Both the position numbers and the translations under genes were made by a program. Of a stretch of DNA of 29,306 bases, positions 8,014 to 16,645 are shown in pieces; the stretch's first letter is position 1; every line of letters begins with the position of its first letter. Under the pieces are notes generated by a model. It worked only from the letters and a program-made list of their open reading frames with translations. It was not told where the DNA came from and did not search any database. The stretch lies in NCBI GenBank assembly GCA_964496575.1, contig CAZCAC010000107.1, positions 1 to 29,306 on the forward strand. The letters run 5' to 3'. Origin of the DNA: CAZCAC01 sp964496575 (GTDB taxonomy: Bacteria; Planctomycetota; UBA1135; GCA-002686595).

Positions 8014-8036
8014 ATGAACCGAGGCGAGCTGGGTGA

Positions 8037-9978
8037 TCATAGTACCGGGGCCAGGTAGTGACCGGTGTAGGAAGTCTTCGAACGGGCGACTCTCTCCGGC
8101 GTGCCCTCGACGACTATGCGCCCACCAGCTTCCCCTCCCTCGGGGCCGAGATCGAGGATCCAGTCGGCGCACTTGATCACGTCGAGGTTGTGCTCTATCA
8201 CCACCACCGTGTTGCCGGCATCGACCAGCCTCTGCAGCACCTCGAGCAGCTTCACGATGTCGTCGAAGTGGAGACCGGTGGTGGGTTCGTCGAGAACGTA
8301 GAGGGTGCGGCCGGTCTGGGCCTTGCCGAGCTCGCGGCTGAGTTTGACACGCTGAGCTTCTCCTCCACTGAGGGTGGTCGCAGCCTGGCCGAGCTTCAGG
8401 TAGCCGAGACCGACGTCGATCAGGGTCTGGAGGATTCGCGACAGCCGCGGGTGCGCCGAGAACAGCTCCAGTGCGTCGTCCAGCGTCATGTCGAGATGGA
8501 CCCGAGCGATCGAGCGTGAGGTAGTCGAGCCCGACGTTTCGAAGAAACTCGAGTCGGCCCCGCACCTCGCGGAGCACGCCTTCCGCGATCTCACGCCGGG
8601 CACCGTCGAGCTCCATGGTCTCGAAGTGTTCGAGCCCCTCGGCCACGGTCATCTCCGTGATGGCGGCGATTCCGCGATCGGCCAGGCGTACCGCCAGACT
8701 CTCGGGTCGGAGGCGTTTGCCGCCGCACGTGTCACAGGGTAGCTGCGACATGTACGACTGGTAGTGCTCGCGCATCGTGTCGGAGGTCGTCTGCTTGTGG
8801 CGGCGCGTGAGGGCGGGAATGATCCCCTCGAAGTCGTGAGCCCAGGTTCCGTGCCGATCAGTGCCCTCCTCGCCCCAGGTCACCTTGATGCGCCTGCCGC
8901 CGAGCCCGTAGAGCACCTGCCGCCGCTTCCTCGCGCCGAGCCTCTTCCAGGGTTTGTCGAGATCGACCTGGCAGGCCTCCGCCATCGACTGGATGATCCG
9001 AAACGTCCAGCCAGACTCGCGCTCCATGGTGGCGGCCCAGGGCGCGATGGCTCCGGCGCGGATCGAGAGCTCCGGGTCCGGCACGATCAGGTCCGGATCG
9101 ATCTCCATCCGCAGGCCGAGGCCGTTGCACTCCGGGCACATCCCGATGGGGCTGTTGAAGGAGAAGCTCTGAGGCGAGAGCTCCGGAAAGGCATGGCCGC
9201 AGCACGAGCTCGTCTCGCTGAAGCGCAGCGGCTCGTGCTCGGAGTCCACGGCCTCGACGACGACTTCACCGGAAGCCTCGTGGAGGGCGAGCTCGACGCT
9301 CTCGGAAAGACGCTGGTGGTCCTGCTCGTCGAGGATGAGGCGATCGACCACGAGGTCGATTCGGTGCTTGCGTTTCTTGTCGAGGGGCGGAGCCTGCTCG
9401 AGCCGGTGAAGCTCGCCGTTCACGCGGACGCGGACGTACCCGCGGCCGATGAGGCTCTGGAACAGCTCGCGGAACTCGCCCTTGCGATGCTGCACGAGCG
9501 GCGCGAGAACCATCAACCGAGAGCCCTCCGGGAGCGCGCGGATGGCATCGACGATCTCCTCCGAGCTGAGACTCTCGACGGGTCGGCCGCACTCGTGGCA
9601 GTGCTGGCGGCCGGCGCGCGCGTAGAGCACGCGTAGGTAGTCGTAGACCTCGGTGATGGTACCGACGGTCGATCGAGGGTTGCTCGACGCGCTCTTCTGC
9701 TCGATGGCGATCGTCGGAGAGAGCCCGCGGAGCCGCTCGACCGCGGGTCGCTCCATGCGCCCGAGGAATTGCCGTGCGTAGGTGCTGAGGCTCTCGATGT
9801 AACGGCGTTGGCCCTCGGCGTAGAGGGTGTCGAACGCCAGCGAGGACTTGCCAGAACCGGAGACGCCGGTGAAGGCGACGAGCTTGCGCTTCGGCAGGAC
9901 CAGCTCGTCGATGTCGAGATTGTGTTCGTGGGCGCCGGTGACGACGATCTGGTCGGTTTCCTTCGGTCTGTTAGGCAC
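8037..9978 (-). pseudogene. uvrA: uvrA with internal deletion and frameshift
   Basis: Remnant of excinuclease ABC subunit A, the damage-recognising ATPase of nucleotide excision repair. It starts at GTG 9978. Residues 1-492 match the UvrA N-terminal half: Walker A GVSGSGKS (38-45), IESLSTYARQFLG, the UvrB-binding segment, the first zinc-finger region ending FNSPIGMCPECNGLG, and VGLDYLTLDRS. At 8502 the match jumps, in another frame, to the end of the second ABC domain: VHLDMTLDDALELF, LGQAATTLSGGEAQRVKLS, LYVLDEPTTGLH and EHNLDVIKCADWILDLGPEGG, ending at 8037. Lost are the first signature and Walker B, the second Walker A and the second zinc finger, about 300 of roughly 940 codons. The upstream frame continues out of phase past the scar into the antisense of the CYTH gene. 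A second uvrA elsewhere or an assembly error are the alternatives to true loss. Confidence 0.9.
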
Positions 9979-10058
9979 TTCTCAGAGGCTCTGTTCCGGA
10001 ACTCGTCGCTACACCAGTAACGGGGGATTGGAGCACAATTGAACCGGCCGGGCACGCC

Positions 10059-13000
10059 CTACGGCAGTATCCAGTCGGTCATCCGCTGCGTCAGGGCATT
10101 GCGATCGGAGGCCACCAGGTAGCTGAACGGGAAGGCCAGGTAGACCACCTTGTAAGTGCCGTCGACGGTGAAGACTGCGGTGCCGCTGGACTGGACCTGC
10201 CCCGAGCCTGAGCCGGGAACGTACAGGAAGGCGGACGCCGCCGGCGCCGTCACGTCGACCTCGCTGGCGTAGCCTCCGTAGGACAACGAGAGGTCGAGGC
10301 CGTTCCCGATCGGGTTCTGGGCGACCCCGTCGAGCTCCTCGAGGTGGACCGAGTGCTGGACGTACTGGGCGTGAAAGTAGTCCTGGAAGAGCTCCGTGCC
10401 CTGGATGTTGCCCGCCTTGTAGGCCCCGGAGAAGACGAAGCTCCCGCCCTGGTCGAGGTAGTCCTTGATCGCCTCCCGGCGGGTCTGGTTGAACTGGCCC
10501 GGGTAGCTCGGGTGGTAGTAGCCCACCGCCCAGATCACCATGCCGTCGACGTAGGGAGCGAGCACCGCGGAGGTCACCTCGCCGTCGACGAAGGGATCCC
10601 AGATGTCGTACCCCATGCCCAGTGCGAGGAGCGAGTCCGTGTAGTGGTCGACGTACCCCAGGTTGCCGCTCTCGAAGTACCCGTTGACGACGAGGATCCG
10701 GATCGGCGCGCCGCCGACGGCCTCGTTGGAATACGGCGACTCGTTCTCGATGGCGTCGACGGCCGTGACCACGTAGAAGAGCTCGCCCATCGGCGCGGTC
10801 GTGTCGTTGTACGACGGCTCGGTCACCGTGGTGGTGTTCAACCGGCTGTACGGACCGCCGGTCTGGTCGGAGCGGTAGACGCGGTAGCCGGCGAGGTCCG
10901 CCTCCGTGTTCGCGTTCCACGTGAGGGCGATGGAGCCGAATCCCCCCGTGGCGACCAGCGAGGTGGGGGCCGCCGGCGCTACGGTGTCGCCGGAGGTTGC
11001 CAGGTACGGCCCCTCGATCACGTAGGCACCCGTGGCCAGGGTCCCGTTCCAGGAGAGCTCACCCGCCCAGGAGACGGGGGTCTGGAAGTTCCGACCGAAG
11101 GGCGCGAGGGTCGTCAGGGCCTCGTCCATCGCCGCGTCGAACTCCTCTCGCACCTCGCCCGGTGTGGAACCGGCGGAGATGGTCAGGTCGAGCTGGTCGA
11201 CGTACTGGTAGCGCTCCTTCCACACCTGGAAGGCCCCCGTAGCGGTCGGTGCCTGCGCCTGCAGCGTCTGTCGCACCGCCTCGGCGTTGTCGGTGGGGAG
11301 CCCGGGAGGCGTGCGGTCCGTCGGGACGTCCTCGGCGAAGACGTCGGTGCCGTTCTTCCAGCTGGCGAGGCTGGTCGTGAGGAACGCGGCGTAGTCGGCT
11401 TCCAGGATCGGATCGCCGGCCATCTGCGCGTAGAGCGCGTCGACCGCCGCCGCGTCGTCGGCTCGGATGGCGTCGAACAGGGCGACCTGCAGGTCGGCTC
11501 GCTCCGTCTCCAGGAAGTTCATCAGGAGGCCGGCGTACGGGTAGAACTTGAACCCGCCGGTGTTGTAAGTGGAGTACAGGATCTCAGCGACCGTCATCGG
11601 ATCCGGGTCGCCGTCGATCTGGTACAGCAGGATGCCGCGCGGGAGGATGCCGTCGGTGCGTCGCGCGCCGACCATGTACTCGGCGAGGCCCTCGCCGTAG
11701 GTGTCCAGGCGACCGCCCTCGTAGAGCGTGCCGGAACCGTACCAGCCGCCCTCGACCATGAACCGCCCGTCGAGGTAATGGGTGTACTCGTGTCGCAGGA
11801 GCTCCTCGAGGGTGAAGATGCTCTCCCAGGATTCCCGGTCGTAAGTGAACAGCGTCGACCACCCCTCGATGTAGATCCCTCCGTTGTTCGTGCTCAGCCC
11901 GTAGAGGAACGGCTGGTAGAGATCGTAGTCGGCGGGGCTCCCGTAGATGACCAGCGTCAGCTCGTCGTTCTGGTCGCCGGCGACGGGATCCAGCACGGTT
12001 GTCTTGCGGAAGAAGTGGCTGTCCACCTCCTGGATGGCGTCGTAGAGCGCCTCGGTGTCCGCCAGGGAGAGGGCAGTCTCGAACACGAGCCGCCCCTGGT
12101 CGAAAGTGTGCACCTCCGGCAAGGCGATGGCCTTGACGTCACTCCGGATCTGCTCCATGTCCAGCACCTCGCCGCCGAACAGCGTGGCGTTGTAGAAGTA
12201 GTCGAGATCCATGACCGCGCGCAGCCACGGCGCCGAGTACAGAGGGAAGATCCAGTACGCCTCGGAGACCTGGCGGTGCGCCTCGCTCGCGGTGGGGGCG
12301 TCGAGGACGCTCATGTTCGCCAGGGCGTAGATGGCGTTGAGCGTCACGTACTCGGTGTCGTCGTTGTATCCGAGGTCGAGCGCGATCGGCTCGATCGAGG
12401 CCATCAGCGACGGCGGCACGAGGTTCCACCAGGGGCTGTTCGTGCCGTGGTCGATGTTGTTGTTCCAGATCTGTCGTGCGATGGTGCTGAACACCCGGAA
12501 GGCGAGGAGTCGTTCCTGGTACTGCAGCTTCAGCCCGGGATCGCTCACGTAGCGGTCGAGCAACGCCTCCACGGCGCCCAGGACCAGGTGGGTCCCGTTG
12601 ACGGAGTCGATGCTGGTGATCCACTGGTAGCGCAGCTCCTTGACGGGCGGTGTCTCCAGCAGGAAGTCCGGATTGGCCGCCATCGCCGCCATGCCCTGCT
12701 GGGCCGCGTCGACGACCGCCCCGGAGTAGGAGACCGTGCTCTGGTACCACTCGTGGTAGAAGGCGATCTGGTAGAAGTACGCCAGGTTCGTCAGGCGGTC
12801 CGCGTTGGCGCTCAGTGACTGGGACTCGGTGACCATCGCGTTCCCGATGGCCTCGACGTTCTCCGGCCGGACGACCGTGGCCACGACGGCGTCGAAGCTC
12901 CACAGCGGATCGAGACACGGCGCACCCGTCGCGATCGCCTGCACCAGGGCCTGGCTGGAGAGCTTGGCGAGCTCCGAGGGCGAGCAGGGATCCCACGGGC

Positions 13001-13322
13001 TCGGGGCGATCGCCACGGCGGTGGTCGAGACGGGGCCGCCGGCTCGGCCGCTTACCGATCGCTGGCGCTCCAGGTCGGCCGCGGAGGGAACCGGGGCTCC
13101 AGTGTGGACCGAAGCGCCCGAAGGCATCGCGCGCGAGCACAGGTCGGCGGGACGCCAGTTGCCGGAGAGGGGAGCCGCCGCGGGCGGAAGCCCGGGCGAG
13201 GTGGGCGGCGGCGCCTGCGCTCGACCCGGCGTGGCGATCCAGGTGGCCAGGACGAGCCCGACGGTGAGCAGTGAAGCGGATCGCGATCCGCTCCGATGCG
13301 TGGCTTCCAGGTCCGGGTTCAT
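10059..13322 (-). CDS. Secreted M9 collagenase-like metalloprotease with FN3 and amidotransferase-like C-terminus
   Basis: A 1087-residue secreted zinc protease of the bacterial collagenase family (peptidase M9). The ATG at 13322 follows AGAGGAT and opens a signal peptide ending near GRAQA; the region to about residue 75 is Pro/Ala-rich. Residues about 90-390 resemble the M9 activator domain. The catalytic site is HEYTH (H511, E512, H515), followed by YLDGRF and, about 30 residues on, the ligand region YGEGLAEYM, the same arrangement as in clostridial collagenases. A fibronectin type III domain (about 780-870, PTSLVATGG to AVDAIENES) follows. The last 215 residues (ILVVNGYFESGN, DGMVIWAVGYYHPSYPGQFN, AIKDYLDQGGSFVFSGAYKA) look like a class I glutamine amidotransferase-type fold without a visible catalytic Cys triad. 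Likely role: degradation of collagen-like or other extracellular protein. Confidence 0.9.
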   Translation of the reverse strand: MNPDLEATHRSGSRSASLLTVGLVLATWIATPGRAQAPPPTSPGLPPAAAPLSGNWRPADLCSRAMPSGASVHTGAPVPSAADLERQRSVSGRAGGPVSTTAVAIAPSPWDPCSPSELAKLSSQALVQAIATGAPCLDPLWSFDAVVATVVRPENVEAIGNAMVTESQSLSANADRLTNLAYFYQIAFYHEWYQSTVSYSGAVVDAAQQGMAAMAANPDFLLETPPVKELRYQWITSIDSVNGTHLVLGAVEALLDRYVSDPGLKLQYQERLLAFRVFSTIARQIWNNNIDHGTNSPWWNLVPPSLMASIEPIALDLGYNDDTEYVTLNAIYALANMSVLDAPTASEAHRQVSEAYWIFPLYSAPWLRAVMDLDYFYNATLFGGEVLDMEQIRSDVKAIALPEVHTFDQGRLVFETALSLADTEALYDAIQEVDSHFFRKTTVLDPVAGDQNDELTLVIYGSPADYDLYQPFLYGLSTNNGGIYIEGWSTLFTYDRESWESIFTLEELLRHEYTHYLDGRFMVEGGWYGSGTLYEGGRLDTYGEGLAEYMVGARRTDGILPRGILLYQIDGDPDPMTVAEILYSTYNTGGFKFYPYAGLLMNFLETERADLQVALFDAIRADDAAAVDALYAQMAGDPILEADYAAFLTTSLASWKNGTDVFAEDVPTDRTPPGLPTDNAEAVRQTLQAQAPTATGAFQVWKERYQYVDQLDLTISAGSTPGEVREEFDAAMDEALTTLAPFGRNFQTPVSWAGELSWNGTLATGAYVIEGPYLATSGDTVAPAAPTSLVATGGFGSIALTWNANTEADLAGYRVYRSDQTGGPYSRLNTTTVTEPSYNDTTAPMGELFYVVTAVDAIENESPYSNEAVGGAPIRILVVNGYFESGNLGYVDHYTDSLLALGMGYDIWDPFVDGEVTSAVLAPYVDGMVIWAVGYYHPSYPGQFNQTRREAIKDYLDQGGSFVFSGAYKAGNIQGTELFQDYFHAQYVQHSVHLEELDGVAQNPIGNGLDLSLSYGGYASEVDVTAPAASAFLYVPGSGSGQVQSSGTAVFTVDGTYKVVYLAFPFSYLVASDRNALTQRMTDWILP

Positions 13323-13872
13323 GTGGGGATCCTCTGCTGGCCGGGGACTGAGTATCACCATCCTAGCCGACTCCTTCGGTATCCGACAGCGGGGGGGAGA
13401 GGGGGGGCGCGATCCGCTCTCTTCACGGACGCCGATCCAGCTCAGATGCACCGCACGATGGATCTGGTCGGCAGCTCAACACCCCGACCATCGCCAGGCA
13501 TCGAGGTCGTCGCTCCGCCGAAGGAAGATCCGCGGCGTGATGATCTCTGGGTAGTTCCAGTGGAGCAGGTCACGCGAGCGGCTGTGCGCGGTGAAGTCGA
13601 AGTACCCGTCATCCCCGCTCCGCTCGGAGAGGGTGAAGTACAGGCGGAATACTCCTTCGTGGCAGACGGCTGCCGGGTCGCGGTGAGCGGACTTCAGGAA
13701 ACGTGTCGGGAGACCAACAGGAGCGCCCGGTCTGGATTGACCCTTTCGAGCGACAGTTCATTCCGAGCTCAGCGCGACCCCACACCGAGCCGGCAGGGCG
13801 TAGACTCCGGGATGTGCTCTTCGGGCGCGGAAGAGCCGAGGCCTCGCTCCCATCGATGTCCACCCACATACC
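13323..13872. other. Intergenic region with a decayed gene fragment
   Basis: A 550-bp stretch lies between the divergently transcribed collagenase gene and the TIM-barrel gene. It holds a glycosidase-like fragment on the minus strand (13476-13757). It also has a G-rich run near 13391-13408, a GATACT hexamer on the minus strand (13351-13356) that could be a -10 for the collagenase gene, and TAGACT at 13801-13806, a possible -10 for the plus-strand gene. No intact gene is visible. Confidence 0.45.
13476..13757 (-). pseudogene. Fragment of a glycoside hydrolase (GH43/GH32-like propeller)
   Basis: An open stretch of 93 codons without a start, bounded by TGA upstream (13758-13760) and ending at TGA 13476-13478. 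Its translation contains FLKSAHRDPAAVCHEGVFRL, then YFTLSERSGDDGYFDFTAHS and RSRDLLHWNYPEIITPR. The H-RDPAAV-x-HEGVFRLYFT strand, followed by S-x-DLLHW, is the blade pattern of five-bladed propeller glycosidases such as GH43 and GH32. The match fades upstream of about 13725 and stops abruptly downstream, so both ends of the parent gene are missing. It lies behind the collagenase start, on the same strand. The family call is tentative; that this is a protein-coding remnant is more secure. Confidence 0.55.
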
Positions 13873-14736
13873 ATGAAACACGTTCTCGAGAGTGCGCTCC
13901 GGCTGCTGGCCATCCTGGTCTGCCTGCAGACCCTCCCCGCCATCTCGCGGGCCGAGGTCTCGCTCATGGTCTACGACTTCAACCTGGGGCCCAACCCGTC
14001 GCGAAACGTCGATTACGCGAAGTCGCTCGGCTTCGACGGGATCGTGACCGGGATCAGCACGCAGGGGGACCTGTCCACGCTTCAGGACTACACGCAGAGC
14101 GTCGTGTCGCTCGATGACTTCGACCTCTTCGCGTTCATCTACTTCGACTTCGACAACCCGAGAAGCCCCGGAATCTGGCGCGCTGCCCTGCCCATCCTCG
14201 CGCTCACGGAGGCGCCGCTCTGGGTGATAGTGAAGAACGCTCCCTCGCCGACCGCCACGGTCGACCTCCTCCAGGAGATGGCGAGGTGGACCCGATACTA
14301 CGGGATCCAGACCGTGATCTATCCTCATTGGAACACGAGCATCGAGACGGCCGAGGATGCCGCGGCCCTCATGGCGCTGGTCGCACACCCCAACCTGAAG
14401 AGCTCGCTCCACACCTGTCACGAGATCCGAGGGGGCAACCAGTACGACCTGCCGACCGTCGTCGCGGCACACGCCAGCGATTCCGCGCTCGTCACCATCG
14501 CCGGTGCCGACAACCGGGCCTACCACGGCCCGCCCCCTGCCGGCGGTCACTCCTGGAGCGATGCCATCAAGCCCCTGGACGAGGGCGAATTCAGCCTGCT
14601 TCCCTTCCTGCAAGCGCTGAAGGACGCGAGCTACGACGGCCCCGTGATCCTCCATACCTTCGGCATCACGAACAACCCGGGACACCTGCAGCGGTCTCTG
14701 CTGAGGTACGCGCAGTACTGCGACGACTTGCAGTAG
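13873..14736 (+). CDS. Exported xylose isomerase-like TIM-barrel protein
   Basis: A 287-residue exported protein with the layout of the sugar phosphate isomerase/epimerase (AP endonuclease 2-like) TIM barrel. The ATG at 13873 opens a signal peptide (MKHVLESALRLLAILVCLQT, cleavage near SRA-EV); no Shine-Dalgarno is seen. Barrel-like strands include VSLMVYDFN, LGFDGIVTG, DLFAFIYFDFD, LWVIVKNA, GIQTVIYPHW, LKSSLHTCHEIRGGNQYD, ALVTIAGADN and GPVILHTFGI. The usual metal-binding set is Glu, Asp/His, His/Asp and Glu. Here the first Glu position appears to be in VKNA and the last in ILHTFG, so at least two ligands look replaced while the H-x-x-H-E motif remains. It may be divergent or inactive. A 50-nt palindrome follows 4 nt after the stop. 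Confidence 0.65.
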   Translation: MKHVLESALRLLAILVCLQTLPAISRAEVSLMVYDFNLGPNPSRNVDYAKSLGFDGIVTGISTQGDLSTLQDYTQSVVSLDDFDLFAFIYFDFDNPRSPGIWRAALPILALTEAPLWVIVKNAPSPTATVDLLQEMARWTRYYGIQTVIYPHWNTSIETAEDAAALMALVAHPNLKSSLHTCHEIRGGNQYDLPTVVAAHASDSALVTIAGADNRAYHGPPPAGGHSWSDAIKPLDEGEFSLLPFLQALKDASYDGPVILHTFGITNNPGHLQRSLLRYAQYCDDLQ

Positions 14737-14740
14737 AGGC

Positions 14741-14790
14741 ACGGTGCCGGGGCAGGATTCGTCACGTGGCGAATCCAGTCCCGGCACCGT
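14741..14790. repeat. 50-nt near-perfect palindrome, possible bidirectional terminator or REP-like element
   Basis: Two 25-nt arms meet at CAC|GTG (14765/14766) and match as inverted repeats at 22 of 25 positions. The outer ACGGTGCCGGG/CCCGGCACCGT stem is perfect over 11 bp and the inner GGATTCG/CGAATCC over 7 bp. It begins 4 nt after the stop of the preceding gene. No T-run follows on the plus strand. It would form a very stable RNA or cruciform hairpin. No second copy was noticed in this window. Confidence 0.75.
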
Positions 14791-14937
14791 ACTCCTTACC
14801 CCCCTGCGGGACGTCATCACGGCGCGAATCGCTGCTTCTCGTTTTGTCGTTGTCCGATCGAGGTTCAGGCCGTATCAGGGAGGTGGGCCGATGACGCCCA
14901 GGTCCAGCGGACAACCACCCACGGGGAGGATCATGCC

Positions 14938-16368
14938 ATGAAACGTCCCTTCCAGGATTACGTCATTCGTCGGAACCTCAGCTGCGCGGTAGCGACGGCC
15001 ATGCTGCTCTGCGTACCGGTGTCGACGTCCGCCCAGACCTCGCCGCCCGGCAATCCCGTGGCATCTCCTGCGGCACAGTGGGACTACATCGTCATCACTG
15101 ATTCCGCCTTCCAGAGCGACTGGCAGCCCCTGGTCGACTGGAAGACGCGGAGGGGCCTCAAGGCCAAGGTCGTACCCCTCGAGAGGATATACGCGACATG
15201 GGCGACGATTCCTGATGACCACGCCAAGATCCAGGCGTTCATCGACCATGCTCGGCAGACCTGGGGAACCCGGTTCATCCTGCTGGGCGGGGATTCGACC
15301 ACGATACCGCCCTGTCCCGGAATCCCTCTGACGTCCATCATTGACAATGACACCGGCTACGGCGACCTGGATGACGATGGCGATTACGACGTCTTCGTGG
15401 GTCGCGCCTCGGTGCGAAACTCCAGACACATCGCGGTCTTCATCGACAAGACCTTGAGCTACGAGCTGGACCCACCGCGCACCGGCTATGCCACCACTGC
15501 TGCGTTTCTGGCCTTCGACATGCTGGATCCCGGTGACGGCCTGGCCGAGGTCGTCAAGGAGGACATCGACAGCCTGTATCTGCCGACGACCGTGACGCTC
15601 GTCACGGAGTACGACAGCGAACCCGGAAGTCACAAAGACGACGCCATCGGATACCTCAACGCCGGGGCGCACCTGGTGAACCACATCGATGGGGGAAGCT
15701 GGAACTCCATCGGCGTCGGGGCACTGAATCATGGTGACGTGCTCATGAACTGGGAGATCGCGGGATTGACCAATCACCCACGCCTCAGCATCGTCTACTC
15801 GGCATCGAGTCTATCATGCAGGTTCAAGAGAGAGCCATGCGTGGGTGAGGACTTCATGCGCAATCCCAGCGGCGGAGCCGTGGCCTACATCGGCTACAGC
15901 GGCCACTCCACATTCCACGACAGCACGTTGTTGGGTGCGTGTGGCTTCGACCGTCACTTCTTCCGCCTGCTGTTTCAGAACGACATTACCTGCCTGGGGG
16001 AGCTCTTCGCGCGGCACAAGGAAGCCTACAACCAGGAACCCTACGGCTGGCACCATCTGACCCTGCTCGGCGATCCGGCGCTGCCCATCTGGACTGACGA
16101 TCCCGGCGATCTGTTCGTTTCGTATCCGGCTACCATCCCGCCCGGCGTGCCCAGCACCTTTGCCGTTTGTGTCTCCCCGTCCGGCTCTTCATCGCCGTCG
16201 GATGCCACCGTCTGCCTCTGGAAGGACGGCGACTTCCACGTGGTGAAGTCTCCTGCCACCTCGGGCCTCGCCGTCTTCAACATCACCCCCGCGAGTACGG
16301 GTGAACTCCAGGTCACGGTCACGGTGGAGAACTGCATTCCTCACACCGGGCACTCCATGGTGGAGTAG
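14938..16368 (+). CDS. Exported C25 (gingipain-like) peptidase homologue, probably inactive
   Basis: A 476-residue exported protein of the peptidase C25 fold. The ATG at 14938 follows GGGAGG, and a signal peptide ends near TSAQT. Family features are DYIVITDSAFQSDWQPLVDW, KTRRGLKAKVVPLE, FILLGGDSTTIPP, an Asp-rich DDDGDYDVFVGRA, and late PYGWHHLTLLGDPALPIW. After the caspase-like domain there is an Ig-like C-terminal domain (about 395-476). The catalytic His normally follows NHxD or sits in GHG; here the sequence is VNHIDGGSW, with G252 in that place. The catalytic Cys position, after SIVYS, reads ASSLSC: S291 aligns with the nucleophile and C294 lies three residues later. So the enzyme is probably inactive or uses shifted residues. 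It may serve as a binding or adhesin protein. It is not obviously in an operon. Confidence 0.75.
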   Translation: MKRPFQDYVIRRNLSCAVATAMLLCVPVSTSAQTSPPGNPVASPAAQWDYIVITDSAFQSDWQPLVDWKTRRGLKAKVVPLERIYATWATIPDDHAKIQAFIDHARQTWGTRFILLGGDSTTIPPCPGIPLTSIIDNDTGYGDLDDDGDYDVFVGRASVRNSRHIAVFIDKTLSYELDPPRTGYATTAAFLAFDMLDPGDGLAEVVKEDIDSLYLPTTVTLVTEYDSEPGSHKDDAIGYLNAGAHLVNHIDGGSWNSIGVGALNHGDVLMNWEIAGLTNHPRLSIVYSASSLSCRFKREPCVGEDFMRNPSGGAVAYIGYSGHSTFHDSTLLGACGFDRHFFRLLFQNDITCLGELFARHKEAYNQEPYGWHHLTLLGDPALPIWTDDPGDLFVSYPATIPPGVPSTFAVCVSPSGSSSPSDATVCLWKDGDFHVVKSPATSGLAVFNITPASTGELQVTVTVENCIPHTGHSMVE

Positions 16369-16502
16369 GGGCACCCAGCCGGGCTCGCCACGACCTGGTG
16401 GATCTCTCCTGACTGTCCGGGCAGGGGATCCCGGTGATTCCAGCTCGCTGACGCCAGGGCACGTCGCGTGTGGTGCCGGAACGCCGTATCCCACCGATGT
16501 GG

Positions 16503-16508
16503 TATACT
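16503..16508 (+). promoter_or_regulatory. Candidate -10 element (TATACT) for the lectin gene
   Basis: TATACT in the 277-bp gap before the lectin gene matches the -10 consensus well. A start near 16515 would give a leader of about 130 nt. No convincing -35 is seen 17 nt upstream. Confidence 0.4.
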
Positions 16509-16645
16509 CGTGTACAGCCACGGTTGTAGGCCGTCGCCGGGCTCTATTGCATCCCAAAGCACCATCTGTCAACTGAAACCAGGCGTGTCGGGGGACTGCG
16601 ATCCCTCCGTCTTCGGGGCCCCGTCCATTGCGCCAGGAGTACACC

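Noticed and set aside
7792..8502. Continuation of the N-terminal uvrA frame past the scar to 7792
   Set aside because: After the junction the frame loses all UvrA similarity and becomes Arg/Pro-rich, running antisense into the CYTH gene, so it is not a real C-terminus.
10344..12818. 824-codon open frame on the plus strand inside the collagenase gene
   Set aside because: It is antisense to well-conserved M9 sequence and reads as Val/Arg/Glu/Asp-rich shadow sequence without motifs.
13391..13408. G-rich run as a quadruplex or regulatory element
   Set aside because: The tract is short and irregular, and nothing around it suggests a function beyond base composition.
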